Positions 34,356 to 45,692 of a DNA stretch of 64,000 nt are shown in pieces. Under the pieces are notes generated by a model that had not been told where the DNA came from, did not search any database, and saw nothing but the letters and a program-made list of their open reading frames with translations. Position 1 is the first letter of the stretch. Each line of letters begins with the position of its first letter. Origin of the DNA: Biomphalaria glabrata (lineage: Eukaryota > Mollusca > Gastropoda > Planorbidae); assembly GCF_947242115.1 (NCBI RefSeq), contig NC_074718.1:44711199-44775198 (forward strand), in the 5' to 3' direction. Made by a program: the position numbers and the translations under genes.

Positions 34356-34490
34356 AATAAAAAGTTTAAAAAGAGTGTGTGAGTACTATTTATTGTTGGC
34401 TAGAAAAAAATGTTGTGGCTCTTTAAAAACTTAAAAATTTTGTAAATTCTAATTTTTGGCTCTTCTGACTCGAAAGGTTGCCGACCCCTG
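32415..34490 (+). mobile_element. hAT transposon relic, 2.1 kb, with decayed transposase
   Basis: Ends CCGGGGTCGGCAACCTGCGG and GGTTGCCGACCCCTG, exact 8-bp duplications GTCTAGAC (32407-32414 and 34491-34498). Transposase pieces on the plus strand include GKGKPFIDDEYVKDCFRHAS from an ATG at 32820. They resemble the hAT transposases related to the ZBED/GTF2IRD2 group. Several stops and frame changes break it. An (AT)n run lies near its 3' end. Confidence 0.9.
34284..34354. repeat. (AT)n microsatellite, about 35 repeats
   Basis: Pure alternating AT inside the hAT relic. Confidence 0.97.
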
Positions 34491-34579
34491 GTCTAGACTA
34501 CTGTCTTTTAATGTTGCCATGTCTGTATCACCAAACTAGAACTGTACGTAGGCCTACATTTATAGGCCTACATGGGCGA

Positions 34580-34774
34580 CAGGGGCGTAGCTAGGAACTT
34601 TCCTTCGTTTGGGGGCCCGGGGAGCTTGACCTCTTTTGGGGGCCTCTACATTTTGCGTAATATTTAATTCTAAATGTAAAAAACACTCATTTGGGGGCCC
34701 CTATCAAGTGGAGGCCCGGGGGGAATTTTCAAATTCATTCTCCCCCTCCCCTCCCCACCCTAGCTACGCCACTG
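34580..34774. mobile_element. hAT MITE, 195 bp (copy 2 of the 31171 family)
   Basis: Ends CAGGGGCGTAGCTAGG and CCTAGCTACGCC-type with final CACTG; near-exact 8-bp duplications ATGGGCGA/ATGGGCGT. The orientation is inverse to the copy at 31171. Confidence 0.9.
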
Positions 34775-34859
34775 ATGGGCGTAACCAGGATTATTTTTGG
34801 AAGTGGGGATTCCTTTTTGAAGGTAATAGTGGGCGGGGTATCTTTAATTCTATAATTTA

Positions 34860-35090
34860 TCTACAATTCCTTAGTTATTGGGATAAAAGTTGTCGCTCTT
34901 CTTCTTCTAGCCAGCTTTTTGCTGCTCAGCTGTGAGCTCTTTTGCAGACTGTGCCAAGGTAAAATAGTGTGCTGTTCTCGGCACTGCCGTACAGGGTGTT
35001 GGTTATGTTGGGCTGGAGTGGTAATAGGGTCTGCCTAATGTGGATAAGGAAGGGGCATTCAAAGAGGATATGGTTTACGGTTTTCATAAG
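34860..35090 (-). repeat. Dispersed repeat, probable LINE C-terminal fragment
   Basis: GTCGCTCTTCTTCTTCTAGC, CTGTGAGCTCTTTTGCAGAC, GTGGATAAGGAAGGGGCATT. GTTGTCGCTCTT recurs at both edges (about 34889 and 35090), a likely target duplication. It is related to 765-865. Confidence 0.55.
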
Positions 35091-35560
35091 TTGTCGCTCT
35101 TATAAAAAAAAAACATCGACTTCATAAAGGCGACATTGTCTTAAAAAAAAAAAAGCTTTTCAAAAAATGTTTCTTATTACCTTGTTTTACAAAAGAGTTC
35201 CTTTTCGTTATTCTATAAGGAACTTATCTGGAGCGTCCGCATCAAGTATTCACAGTTGACACTATCGCAAACAAAATTGTAATCTCTAGCTTTTATCCAA
35301 CAATCTTATCGGGCATTTAACTGCCGAGATACCACGGGATATGTCTGGTAAATCTTTACCAATTTCACTCTTTATCTTTGATATCGACGTTACACCCACA
35401 GCCTCATATCTACATTGACTCATGCATACATACAGACAAACACATATATTTAAAAGGCATACACACACACTCTCTCGTGGACAGCCAGGAGCGGCTCTGT
35501 GTTTATGAATCGGAAAGCACAACAGGAAGAATTAAGAACAAATATAAAGGTTGGCAGGAT

Positions 35561-35684
35561 CAGAGGCGGTCTTAGGGGGCCGAGAGTGGGGCGACCGCTC
35601 TAGGCTCCGCACCCTTCGTACAAATATCTGTAGCCCTGATATGACATTCGCCCAGGGCCCCTCGTACTGCTAAAGCCGCCTCTG
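35561..35684. mobile_element. hAT MITE, 124 bp
   Basis: Ends CAGAGGCGGTCTTAG and CTAAAGCCGCCTCTG with flanking GGCAGGAT/GGCAGGAC (7 of 8 identical). Confidence 0.9.
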
Positions 35685-35899
35685 GGCAGGACAAACAAAA
35701 TAACGGTTTTTATTACCTGCTATCTATATATATAATTCTCTTCTTCGCTCAAGAGTTTGGACGAGAAGAAGAAGTAAAGGAAAGATCACTCTTTTATTTC
35801 TGCGGATAGATAGACTTTACGAGCCTTGCGTGTAGCGAAGTCATACAGTGTATCATGAAAATTTTATTTCCTACATAGATCACGCTCAATAGAGCAAGT

Positions 35900-36750
35900 A
35901 GAAGCAAATGTTTCAATCTATCTACGAGAATTGTTGAACTAAAGTAATTCTTCATTAGTTTGAGGCGCGAGAAGCTTCTTTCACCAGATTACACAATTAC
36001 GACTAATGAATAATGCCGTTTTAATTTATCGCCAATAGGATTGGCGTTTTCCATATTGATTGACACCCCAAAATGACAATTTTTGTCTATATATTTCATG
36101 AGATTTGTATGAGTTTTCAAAAGATTTTTAATACTTTCCGGAGATTTCCATGACTTTTTATATGAAAGCGAGAATCGATTACAAGGTCGCCACACTTTGT
36201 CATCAGTGTATATATAACAACGAGATGCCCTTGTACCTTAGCGAACTGATTACTCCATATGTCCCACAGAGAGCCCTGCGCTCATTGGACTCAACGCTTT
36301 TAGTAGTGCCACGTTTCTCCCTCAAAAGCTACGGCCTGAGTGCTTTTTCAGTTCATGGACCAAAGGTTTGGAACTCACTCCCCATTGATCTCAGACAGAC
36401 AACATGCTACACCACTTTTAAGAAGAACATCAAGACCTATCTGTTTAAAACTTTTTTAGATTAACTGTCATTTTAGCTCTCGCGTTTTTGTTTGTAATGT
36501 TGTTACAGCGCCTTGAGCCTACATTTTGTTTGTTAACAGCGCTTTATAAATAAAATTATTATTATTATTATATATTTTGCAATTTCAGTAAATTTCCAGG
36601 AGATTCTGGTAAATCAGGCGGCCACGAGAGATCTGTTTTAAGTTATAAATGGTTTAATATACTAATTTACACATAGAATTAGCGCGGGTCCTATGAAAGT
36701 GTGGGGCCCACTGCGGTGGGATAGGTTGCAGTGGCCTATGGCCAGCCCTG
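35900..36750 (-). mobile_element. hAT relic with transposase dimerisation domain, split by a LINE
   Basis: The right end is the inverse of CAGGGCTGGCCATAGGCCAC, the family of the 16287 element. The minus strand encodes KNLLKTHTNLMKYIDKN and then RLKLMKNYFSSTILVDRLKH with LLLLALLSV, the hAT C-terminal dimerisation motif. A LINE-C copy (36168-36571) interrupts it. The other terminus is not seen. Confidence 0.75.
36168..36571 (+). mobile_element. LINE family C, 3' end
   Basis: It reads RIDYKVATLCHQCIYNNEMP, YLSELITPYVPQRALRSLDS, LLVVPRFSLKSYGLSAFSVH and GPKVWNSLPIDLRQ, then TTGTTAACAGCGCTTTATAA and an (ATT)n tail. This is the usual C-terminus of CR1/L2-like LINEs. About 100 codons are open. Confidence 0.88.
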
Positions 36751-36950
36751 CAAAATAGAGGCGTATGTTACGCCGCCGGTCGTAGTTAAACATAAATGAA
36801 CAGCAGCCACCAGGGACCAAGTTTTTAAATGAGAGAAAGTAGTGACTTAAATGTGACAAAAATAAGGGACCGCGGAGACCAAGGCTCGAACCAGTGACCC
36901 TGGAAACGACAACACCGCCTAGCGATAATGCACTAAGCGAACATCTAGAC

Positions 36951-37664
36951 CAGTGATGCTCAAAGTACGGCCCGCGTGCCACATCCGGCCCGCGACAAAG
37001 TTCCATCCGACCCGTTGCCCCTTTGGCACAATATGTAGAAAATTCCTCCCCCTCCAAAAAAAAATTGTTGAAAGACGTATCTTTACCACCGTTAGGGCCC
37101 TCACTTTTTCTCTGATTGATACAAGTGGGACAATTGGTCAAATTGAACTCTGAATGTAGAATCTACCAGGACAAGTTGAACGGATCTTTACTTTTTGGTA
37201 CAACAAGATAAATATCCAACATATTTGCTTTTGTAAAGAAAGTCTGTCTGTTTAAGAAAACAACAACATATATATTATATAACGGCATTTAGAAACAAAT
37301 ATGGCGGCATTCTTGGTTTGAGTCGCGAATTAAATATTATCAAACTACCCCTAAAGATTGGAGGATCGATGGGAATATTTATAAGAAAGAGACACACACA
37401 CAAAATGAGTCGGTGGTAAAGTTAGCTACAATGTTGCTCACATTTTATGTAGATAAATGAAGTCATTCTCCGACGCCAAAAAAAGAGAGACAAACTTCAA
37501 ATATCCTATTAATTTATGTAAGTACTAGATCCACGAGTTTCTAATAAAGTCGTTTCGAGTCAACTTCATGTGTTTTTTTTTGGTATCTATTCGTTGATGT
37601 GGCCCGCGACACGAGTGTCGGAATTTAAAATGGCCCGCTGGTCGAATTATGTTGGGCATCACTT
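36951..37664. mobile_element. hAT element, 714 bp, non-autonomous
   Basis: Ends CAGTGATGCTCAAAGTACGG and GTTGGGCATCACTT, exact 8-bp duplications ATCTAGAC (36943-36950 and 37665-37672). Subterminal GGCCCGCGacac-type repeats are near both ends. Confidence 0.9.
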
Positions 37665-37672
37665 ATCTAGAC

Positions 37673-39550
37673 CATCGGAATGTCCAAAAAAAAAAATCAT
37701 TCTTCTGGTCCAGAGTCATTTCGCCCGTATGCAAATTACCCCCCCCACACACACACACACAAGTGACCCCAATGGTCACACGCTCAAGCTAGCCCCTTAT
37801 TTTCGTCGCAGTTTAATTCACTACCTTCTCTCATTTAAAAACTTGGTCGCTGGTGGCTGCTGTTCATTTATGTTTAATATGTAATATATCAACATTTGTT
37901 TCAGCACCTAGCTTTTCACTTTTACATTTACATAAAATTAAGTCGTGGTTTTCTTATAAAACTTTTTGATATTTCTTTTCTTTACTTTATCGCCTTGATT
38001 GATATGTTAACAGTTTTCATTAATGCTGCTATCCCGTCATACCTTTTTTTGTAAAATAACATCTACGCATTTTTCAGTTCACTTGTTTACTATTTGAAGA
38101 AATGAGATAAGCCAGCTAAGATAAATATTTTTTTTATGTATTTTTGTTTGCTGCTCTGATTGATTGATAAATGTCGTGGTGGAAGGAGATATATTTCTAT
38201 TTCCTGACGTACTTGATTCTTTTTGCAATATTTCAATGTAGGCCTATTTGTTGACACCCAGGCAGTGTTGGTGACGAGAAGAGAGCTTCAATTAGCCACC
38301 AGCAGACAAATTGATAGATGTCCTGGAAATGTAGGCCAGTGATGGGTCTACGCAGGGAAATACTGCAATCTTTGGACATATTATAACTTTATTATTTATT
38401 TATTTTTTTTAGTATATAGATCTACCGAAAAATCGGTACGAGATGATTTTGGCGCCAGGAATTACTTCGATGTTTTAGAATACATTCCATATTTTGGAAT
38501 AAAAAAAAATTATATACAAAAAAAAAATAAAAATAAACACCTGAATATTTAAAAAGGAAAAAAAAACCCACATTATTAAAAAAAAATAAAAAATGTCGTG
38601 ATGGTTAATGAATAAATAGAACTAATTATAACAAGTGAGATTCGTGCCCCAGAACATTACCAAAATAAATGTCTCCTCAATAGATAAAACTATTTCATGG
38701 AAAACGATAAATAAAAGAACTCTAATAAAATCAAGAGAATCCTTCCTCCCACGATTTTTAACTTCATTATTATTTATCGATAGAAACTTTAATACCGATA
38801 TCTACCGACAGTCTGTAATTTTTGGTTAGAGGTGCCCCCCTTTAAGTGCTACAAAGATCTAATCGGACGCCATTTTGCCCTTACTAGCATAAAAAAAAAA
38901 AAAAGAAAGTAGCTGGCAGGACACACATATGTATGCCGCAACTGGGTTTGCGAGAGTCGTGTGAAGCAATGCACTCATCCTTAATCTTCGTCCTCGAAGA
39001 CATTGCCACTGTCATTATTATTATTATTACAACTGCCGTTGTTGTTAGTGATACAGTTTATTAAATGTATGATCCCTCGTGACAGATTGCAATGATCTAA
39101 GGAATTTGCATGCCATGTTTAATAAAAATTAGTGCAATGGTCTTGATTTTTATTCATGGCATTTCCACACAGACAGACAGACAGACAGACACACCTTACA
39201 ATTAACATGAACAATTCTTCTACAGAAACCTATTTCCTAGACGCAGGTTCGAGAAGACGACGATAAGAAAAAAAAGTGTTGATTCCGTGTTAAGATGAAT
39301 GGACGATCCCATGAGTTTCAGGTGACGTGGGCATTTTCAGGTAGAGAACAATAGTACTCTCCCACCCTGTCACCCTGCACCTCCAAACAAGCATGTTGGT
39401 ATCACATGACAGATCAGGTCGAGACTTCACGTGACTTACGCTTTAATGAATTGCATGCAGTTGTGGAGATTTACCTCTTATTATCGGTGTAGCGACATGG
39501 GAGGAGACACATGGGTGTAGCCACATGGGGGAGGGATTTAGTTTTGTATT
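37673..39550. other. Intergenic, no gene seen
   Basis: The stretch includes an ACACAC run (37746-37762), A-rich runs at 38500-38600, an ATT run near 39018 and an ACAG run near 39170. A segment at about 38935-39010 (GTTTGCGAGAGTCGTGTGAA...CATCCTTAATCTTCG) recurs diverged at 51135-51210, so it is a dispersed repeat. Confidence 0.5.
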
Positions 39551-39559
39551 ATATTTATT

Positions 39560-39900
39560 TTATCTTTCTTACAAAGCTTATATCAACTCCCTTCTGCCTG
39601 TCTGGCCAAAAGTTTGTACACGTGATTTCTCCGACACCCAATCTTGGATCAAGCTGAAATTTTGCATAGTTAGTTCTTTTACCTGACAACACAAGAATCA
39701 ATTTAAAAAATTAACCATTTAGTTAATTAACTATTGGTAATAAATTACTTTGTTTGATATATCAAACAAGGGAAAGAGATAATATTTGACTGAAAGTGTT
39801 GGTATAAGCTGAATTAGTCCCCTTTATATTAATAATAATAATAATAATAATAATAATCTTTATTATCCGTAAGGAAATTTGTCTTACAATTTGTGCATTA
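39560..39900 (-). repeat. Inverse R1 dispersed repeat followed by a LINE tail
   Basis: AAAGCTTATATCAACTCCCT, TGTCTGGCCAAAAGTTTGTA and TGGATCAAGCTGAAATTTTG are the inverse of R1. A LINE-like (AAT)n tail with CTTTATTATCCGTAAGGAAA follows at 39828-39880. Confidence 0.65.
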
Positions 39901-40187
39901 CACCAAACAAAAAACATTATAACTATTAGGCTGCCGTCTCAGGCTTAGAGAACACAAACATGAATAGAAACAAGAGAGATAACTCTACAATATTCAATGT
40001 TTATAAACTCTTCGCTAGCAGAGTGGTTAACGCGTTTGCCCACAAGTTCGAATTCAGGTCGTTCCCTTGTTGTTTTTAATTCATTTCCTTAAATGCTTTT
40101 TTTTTATTGTTAGTCTAGATTTATTACAAATTTAATGACACGACTGATCCAAACTCCTTGATACAAGTACGCTTAATATAAGCTTAG

Positions 40188-40413
40188 TGTTGTGACATGG
40201 TTACTATGTGTGGTCAACCGTGAGACACGGTCAAGTGTTGGGTACATGGGAGTTAGGGGACTTTCGGGAAGTCGAGTGTGTTGAAAACAAGAAGAGAGGA
40301 AGTCATCTAGTCGAGTTGGTTATCTGTAGATAATGTTAGCCTTGTAAATATGTTATGTTTGAATGCTTCACAATAAAAGGCAGTTTATACTTAAAAGGAC
40401 TTGTTTCTTCACA
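40188..40413 (+). mobile_element. Solo LTR of an LTR retrotransposon (fossil), 226 bp
   Basis: It starts TGTTGTGACATGG and ends GTTTCTTCACA (TG...CA). It carries AATAAA near 40372 and is flanked by 5-bp duplications CTTAG at 40183-40187 and 40414-40418. No internal region is present. Family not resolved. The exact duplication suggests it is not very old. Confidence 0.65.
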
Positions 40414-40623
40414 CTTAGTTTTTTTTTTAAGTATTTTTTTTTCTGTTTTTTCTCGTTTTAAAAATGCTTTTAAAAAACGATTTCGGTAAAACTCATCCTG
40501 ATATTCCTTTCTCCCCCCCCCCCCTCCAAATAGGTAATTAGATCATATCGCCTACTGAGAAAGCTAAAAGCATGAAACAGCGACAAACAAAAACAATTGG
40601 TAAAAATATTTTTAATCGCATAG

Positions 40624-40912
40624 ATTTATAAGATAAGATAATTTTATTGATCCAATCAAATGGAAATTCAGTTTGACTACAATTGACAACCTCAGCGTAA
40701 CTACTTTACAAAAATAATATGGATGAAAAATTCGAACAACATTCACTCACGAAACAGATACACATTCACAATCAGCGCTTTATGAGTTTGACTTCTATGT
40801 ACTTCTTGATGACGACAGCTGATCTTGTAACACTCTGACCGATAGTGGGATAAAGGAGTTTTAAATCTTTCTGTTTTAGTCCTAATGGAATGGAGACGAA
40901 CACTTCGTTCAG
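40624..40912 (-). mobile_element. LINE-B 3' end, minus strand
   Basis: GATAAGATAATTTTATTGAT, CCAATCAAATGGAAATTCAG and CTTCTATGTACTTCTTGATG match 25283-25560. It stops abruptly at the next element. Confidence 0.85.
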
Positions 40913-41195
40913 ATCTTATTATTGTTGGTTTCTCACGGCTATGGCCAAATTTCGATTCACGGTGCCCCCGCTGCGGGGAAGAAGAGGAACCGTGCCTCAT
41001 ATTCTGTTTGACTGCCCCAGACTTGCTGATCTCCGTCTCGACAGGTCTGGGAAACCCAAATCTCTCGACCTGTATGGTGACATGTGTGCACTACGCAAGA
41101 CAGCAGGGTTTCTGTTCTGGGCTTTTGCAAGAGAGGATTTGAGCCTCTCAAGCCCTCACTCAAATGGAGTTTGATGATGATGATGATGATTGTTG
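40913..41195 (+). mobile_element. LINE C-terminal fragment with Cys motif
   Basis: The plus strand reads RCPRCGEEEEP and then, in another frame, HILFDCPRLADLRLDRSGKP and LYGDMCALRKTAGFLFWAF, ending in a (GAT)n tail. The CxxC...H...C motif is common at the C-terminus of LINE polyproteins. Confidence 0.7.
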
Positions 41196-41540
41196 TTGGT
41201 CAAGATCTATTACAAATTTAATTACATGACTGATCTAAACTAATTGATACAATTACGCTTCGTATAAGCTTTGTTGTTTTTTTTTTGCTGTTGTTGTTTT
41301 AATGTATTTTTTTATCTTGCTTTTCTAAGGATGGACTTGTTTTGTCAGCAATCTATATCAGCAATATTCAAAAGCAAAAAAAAATATAATAATAATAATA
41401 ATTCCAATGTCGCAATGCCAGTGTCGCATTTAGATTACCAAATCATTGATCTCATTTCATACTTAATTGTGGCTTGGAATGAAAACTCCTTGAAATAAAA
41501 ATTTGTATGCTCAAATCACAAGGTCCTCGGGGCTCATTAT

Positions 41541-41718
41541 GGCTACCTGGACGTGCGGTTTGCGCGCTGGACTGTCGTTCAGATTTATCGATGGTTGAGG
41601 GTTCAAACCCTGCCCGCTCCCATCCCCCGTCGTCCTGCGGGAGGTTTGGACTAGGAAGTAACTATCTTCAACTCTGAAGGAACATCCGAAACATGTAAAA
41701 CAAACAAACATTTTACAG
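41541..41718 (+). mobile_element. S2 SINE, plus strand, well preserved
   Basis: CTACCTGGACGTGCGGTTTG, GGACTGTCGTTCAGATTTAT, the B box GGTTCAAACCC, CCATCCCCCGTCGTCCTGCG, CAACTCTGAAGGAACATCCG. Confidence 0.92.
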
Positions 41719-41719
41719 A

Positions 41720-41890
41720 CCTTCCTGCAGGGAACAGTACCAGGGAAAAGAAGAAGAGGCAGTCAGAGAAAGCGATGGGAAGACAATATCAAAGAAATGT
41801 CGAGCCTGTGATTGAAAAAGATTGTAGTCAAGGTCAAAAGAGACAGGAGATCGTACAATCGACTAAGCGAGAGATGACGGTGAATGATTT
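41720..41890 (+). mobile_element. LINE 3' end (RTE-like C-terminus)
   Basis: It encodes LQGTVPGKRRRGSQRKRWED, NIKEMSSL, a common C-terminal motif of LINE polyproteins, directly after the SINE. Confidence 0.75.
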
Positions 41891-41956
41891 TTAAATCATC
41901 AAACGCTCACTACTTGTCTTGAATTGTTTTTTTTTTCCAGGTGATAAACAATCAAG

Positions 41957-42097
41957 TATTATTATTATTATAGCTTTTATAGAGAGCTACTTTCATGCTT
42001 ATAGCATGCTCAGAGCGCTTTGGTCCATTCTCATTTGTGGACCGGTGGGGGAGAGGGGGTATCTAGGAGTTGGTTTTCCACGCTGCCTCTCGACCAC
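41957..42097 (-). mobile_element. S1 SINE, 3' half, minus strand
   Basis: ATTATTATTATAGCTTTTAT, AGCATGCTCAGAGCGCTTTG, GTCCATTCTCATTTGTGGAC and CCACGCTGCCTCTCGACCAC are the inverse of 11700-11863. Confidence 0.85.
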
Positions 42098-42379
42098 ATG
42101 AATGATACATTATTTAAACCACAAAGGAACAAACAGCAATGTTACATCTTTAGGTGCGAACTCATCATTTGTCCTTCACCTTAAATCACTTTTAGCTATA
42201 CCTGGGCGCAGGGGCGTGCAGTGGGATTTATAACCGGGGACCAGCTGGGGGGGGGGGTCTGGGGAAGAAGTAAACTGAAACAATAACACTTTTTTTTTTT
42301 TTCAGTTGTTCTTATAGTACGCTAACTTGACACATAAATGCAGTATTTTACTTAGGTTGGAGATCGTTAATATCATATG

Positions 42380-42958
42380 ACACCGTTCAGGCAGAGTCGT
42401 GCGGATGGCCGCCTGGTCGTGAGGTTTGCTCGCTGGACTGTCGTTCGGATTTATCGATGGTCGAGGGTTCAAATCCTGCCCGCTCCCATCCCCCGTCGTC
42501 CTGCGGGAGGTTTGGACTAGGAAGTAAATTATCTTCAACTCTGAAGGAACATCCGAAACATGTAAAACATTTTACAACATTGTACACTGTGGACTAGGCT
42601 AGTCCCCTTTATGTTTAAGTATTGTCATTTTTTTTTTTTGGTGGATCTTTATTAAAAATGTGCACTTAGTACACGCTGACAAAATGACTATAACACTGTA
42701 CTTATGCATTCGAGTGAAGCGCTTGTGGACGCCGAGTCCCCACGGAATCTACCGAGTAGAGAAATCGGTAGCGAATGCTAAATATAGTCATCATACAATG
42801 AAAAGAGGTAATGGCGCATTTTTTCACCAGCGATTTTTCATAGATTTTTAAAACCTTTATGTTTAAGTATTGTCAAAAAGAAAAAAAAACAGGACTTTGG
42901 GGGGACTAGCCTAGTCCACAGTGTACAATGACCGCACGCCTCTGCCTGAACGGTGTCC
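42380..42958. mobile_element. Foldback element with SINE in its left arm
   Basis: GACACCGTTCAGGCAGAGTC with GTGCGG at 42380-42405 is matched inversely at 42933-42958. After the SINE at 42408-42576, the left arm continues CATTGTACACTGTGGACTAG...CCCC, and the right arm mirrors it at 42901-42931. The inner segment (42610-42900) is unrecognised. The overlapping CAGGGGCGTGCAGTGG at 42209 may be another hAT end. Confidence 0.8.
42408..42576 (+). mobile_element. S2 SINE inside the foldback element
   Basis: GGCCGCCTGGTCGTGAGGTT, GTCGTTCGGATTTATCGATG, GGTTCAAATCC, CGTCCTGCGGGAGGTTTGGA, CATCCGAAACATGTAAAACA. Confidence 0.92.
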
Positions 42959-43277
42959 TAAGAGATGTGAAGACCGATTTATATTTAATTATACACCGGA
43001 AACAAAATCAGAGCAGACGTGATCAATTAGTTCCGCTCAATGATTTTAGCTCGTAAATCAAGCAAGGTCCACATATACAGGTATTATGTCTACATAGAAT
43101 GTTAAAAATACTTGATGGCACATCACACTACTGACATAATTAATTAAAATAATTAAAGCGTGTGTGTGTTTGAATTAGGGCAGAAATAAAAGCGTGTAAT
43201 TATTTCGCTTCATTAACGAATGCCCTTGCACTCATATTCATGGCGAGACCTACTTCACACGACCAAACATGGTCGGA

Positions 43278-43525
43278 TGTCTGCTACTTACTGATAGCTT
43301 TTATGTCTGTTACTTACTGATAGCTTTTATGTCTGTTACTTACTGATAGCTTTTATGTCTGTTACTTACTGATAGCTTTTATGTCTGCTACTTACTACTA
43401 CCGGTACCTGTAATGTCTGCTACTTACTACTACCGGTACCTCTAATGTCTGCTACTTACTACTACCGGTACCTCTAATGTCTGCTACTTACTACTACCGG
43501 TACCTCTAATGTCTGCTACTTATTG
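43278..43525. repeat. Composite minisatellite, 26-bp x 4 then 32-bp x 4.5
   Basis: TGTCTGTTACTTACTGATAG plus CTTTTA repeats four times. From 43382 the unit becomes TGTCTGCTACTTACTACTAC plus CGGTACCTCTAA. Both share TGTCTG.TACTTACT, so one unit type arose from the other by exchange of the second half. Confidence 0.95.
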
Positions 43526-44028
43526 CAGATTCAAACGGCGAAAGATCTAAGAATACTGAACAGCAGTGCTGAATGAAGTTGTGGATCTTCTAGCGAGGTT
43601 GAATATTTGAAAAGCTTCAATGGCATGGTGCACCGCAGTCGCTTAGCACTCTGGCCGAACAAGACGCTAAATCCCGGCCTATTGTCTGTCTAACTGTACC
43701 TATAGCGTTTCTAGAACCAAAGTAACTGTGGTCCTTGGGGGGGGGGGGGTGATTAGGATTACTCGCGTAATTTAAACAAATATTGATTGTTAAATTTGTT
43801 TTTTATTGATTCTTGAGTTGTCAGGTAAAAGAAATAATTGTGCACAATGTCAGCTTGATCCGAGATTGGGTGTTGGAGAAATAAAGTGAACCAACTTTTT
43901 ACTAGACCAGGGGTTCTCAACCTGTGGATCGCGACCCCTTTGGGGGGTCGAATGACAATTTTTTAGGGGTCGCAAGCCCGTCCATTCTTTTCTGTTGTCC
44001 TCCCATCGCTTTCTCTACAACATATAGT

Positions 44029-44935
44029 GACAAAACGAGGAGGACTGGTCATTTATGTCAATAAACAGTACTGCTGTGTCAACAATATCTCAATCAAAAC
44101 TAAAGTGTGCACGACCGATATTGAACTTATATGTAACAATCTCAGGCCATACTACCTGCCGAGAGAGTTTACACAATTTTACGCCATATTTGTGTATATA
44201 CCACCCACAGCCAACACAGAGAAAGCAACAAAACATATACTAGACATTGTACATATTTATAGGATCATAAGTTCTGATGCTGTCCGACTAGTTATGGGAG
44301 ATTGTAATCATCTTTCGTTAGCTCAACACTTGCCAACTTATAGTCTTAATTGTCAATCAAGGCTCGATAAAACCTTGAACATGTGTTATAGCAACATGAA
44401 AATTGGCCTACACATCTCGATCGTCATTTCCCCTCGGAGAGTCGGACCACACAATGATCCATCTCACATCCACGTACAAACCGGTTTTAAAAACAACAAA
44501 ACCCGAAGTACAGTCCATCCAGTCACGGTCTGATGACGCTGTTTTACAGCCACAAAGTTGTCTGGAGCAAACAGATTGGGACATGTTTGTAAACAACTTC
44601 CCAGACAGATGAACTTAACACAACTGTTAATTCATACATCCAGTTCTGTGAAAACATAATTATATCAAAGAAGAAAATTAAAAACATTCAGTGATAATAG
44701 ACCCTGGATGACCAACATTAAAAAAAATTAACATTCTGTCATCATCGAGAAGTTCATACAAGTCTATTTATAAAGCGATGGTTGAGTGTCTATGAGTTTT
44801 TCGTGTGTGAATGTTGTTCGTATGTGCATCTATATCGTGCATCTCTATTGTTATTGTACAGTAGTTAGGCTGAGGTTGTCAATTGTAGTCAAAATGAATT
44901 TCCATTTGTTTGGATCAATAAAGTTATCTTATCTG
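44029..44935 (+). mobile_element. LINE-B, endonuclease domain joined to 3' tail, nested in hAT
   Basis: It reads RGGLVIYVNKQYCCVNN, TDIELICNNLRPYYLPREFT and YIPPTANTEKATKHI, the APE-type endonuclease of LINEs. The sequence then passes to the family tail GTCAAAATGAATTTCCATTT, GGATCAATAAAGTTATCTTA. The reverse-transcriptase part is missing, so this is an internally deleted copy. Confidence 0.8.
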
Positions 44936-45692
44936 CCTCTTCTTCTTTTTCCTGGTACTGTTCCCTGAAGGAGGGTCTTTGCGAGCCCCGAAAATCTTAT
45001 AATATAGACACATATTTTTTTGCTTGCGTTTTTTTTTTACTATGGTTAGCAGGTCATCATGGGGTCCTATCGCTGCAGTAACCCTGTCTCTAATTTCTTG
45101 GTTTGTGATGCGTCTTTGAATGTGATGCCTAGGATCCTTCTGTAGCAATTCCATTGCTGGGATTCTCCTCTCTAGCTCTGCAGTCAGCGTCCAAGACTCG
45201 AAAGCATATAAAAATGTGGCCATGACCAGGGAGCGCATCAGTCTGATTTTGGTGCTGAGGACTAAGCCTTTGTCTTTCCATATTTTTTTTAAATTTTGAA
45301 TGGGCTGCTGTGGACTGTGCGATTCGGGCCAGTAGTTCAGGTTTCGTTCCCTCATCTGAGACAATAGCTCCGAGGTATTTGAAGCTGCTAACACTAATCA
45401 GCTTTTCACCTCCAATAATGATGCCCATTTTAAAGCCCTTATGGCTATTGGTCATAATTTGAGTTTTTTCGGCATTTATTTGCTTACCATATGCTGCGGA
45501 AGTCTTGTCAATGCTCATCACCAGGTCAGCTAGTTCTTCTTCTGTCCCTGCTAGGCCATTAATGTCATCTGCGAAGCGCAAGTAATTCTTCTTCCTCCAA
45601 TGCTTACAGTACCTTCCTATCCCTCTGTTACGTGCGCATCGGAGTGTAAATGTGGAATGGTGCGAATGCGTGTTGAAAGGAGAGGAGAACAA
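44936..45692 (-). mobile_element. LINE (RTE-like), RT domain to C-terminus, minus strand, nested in hAT
   Basis: The minus strand encodes LRFADDINGLAGTEEELADL (the FADD variant of the RT catalytic box), VSSFKYLGAIVSDEGTKPEL, IRLMRSLVMATFLYAFESWT and ITNQEIRDRVTAAIGPHDDL. It spans two frames. Confidence 0.88.
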
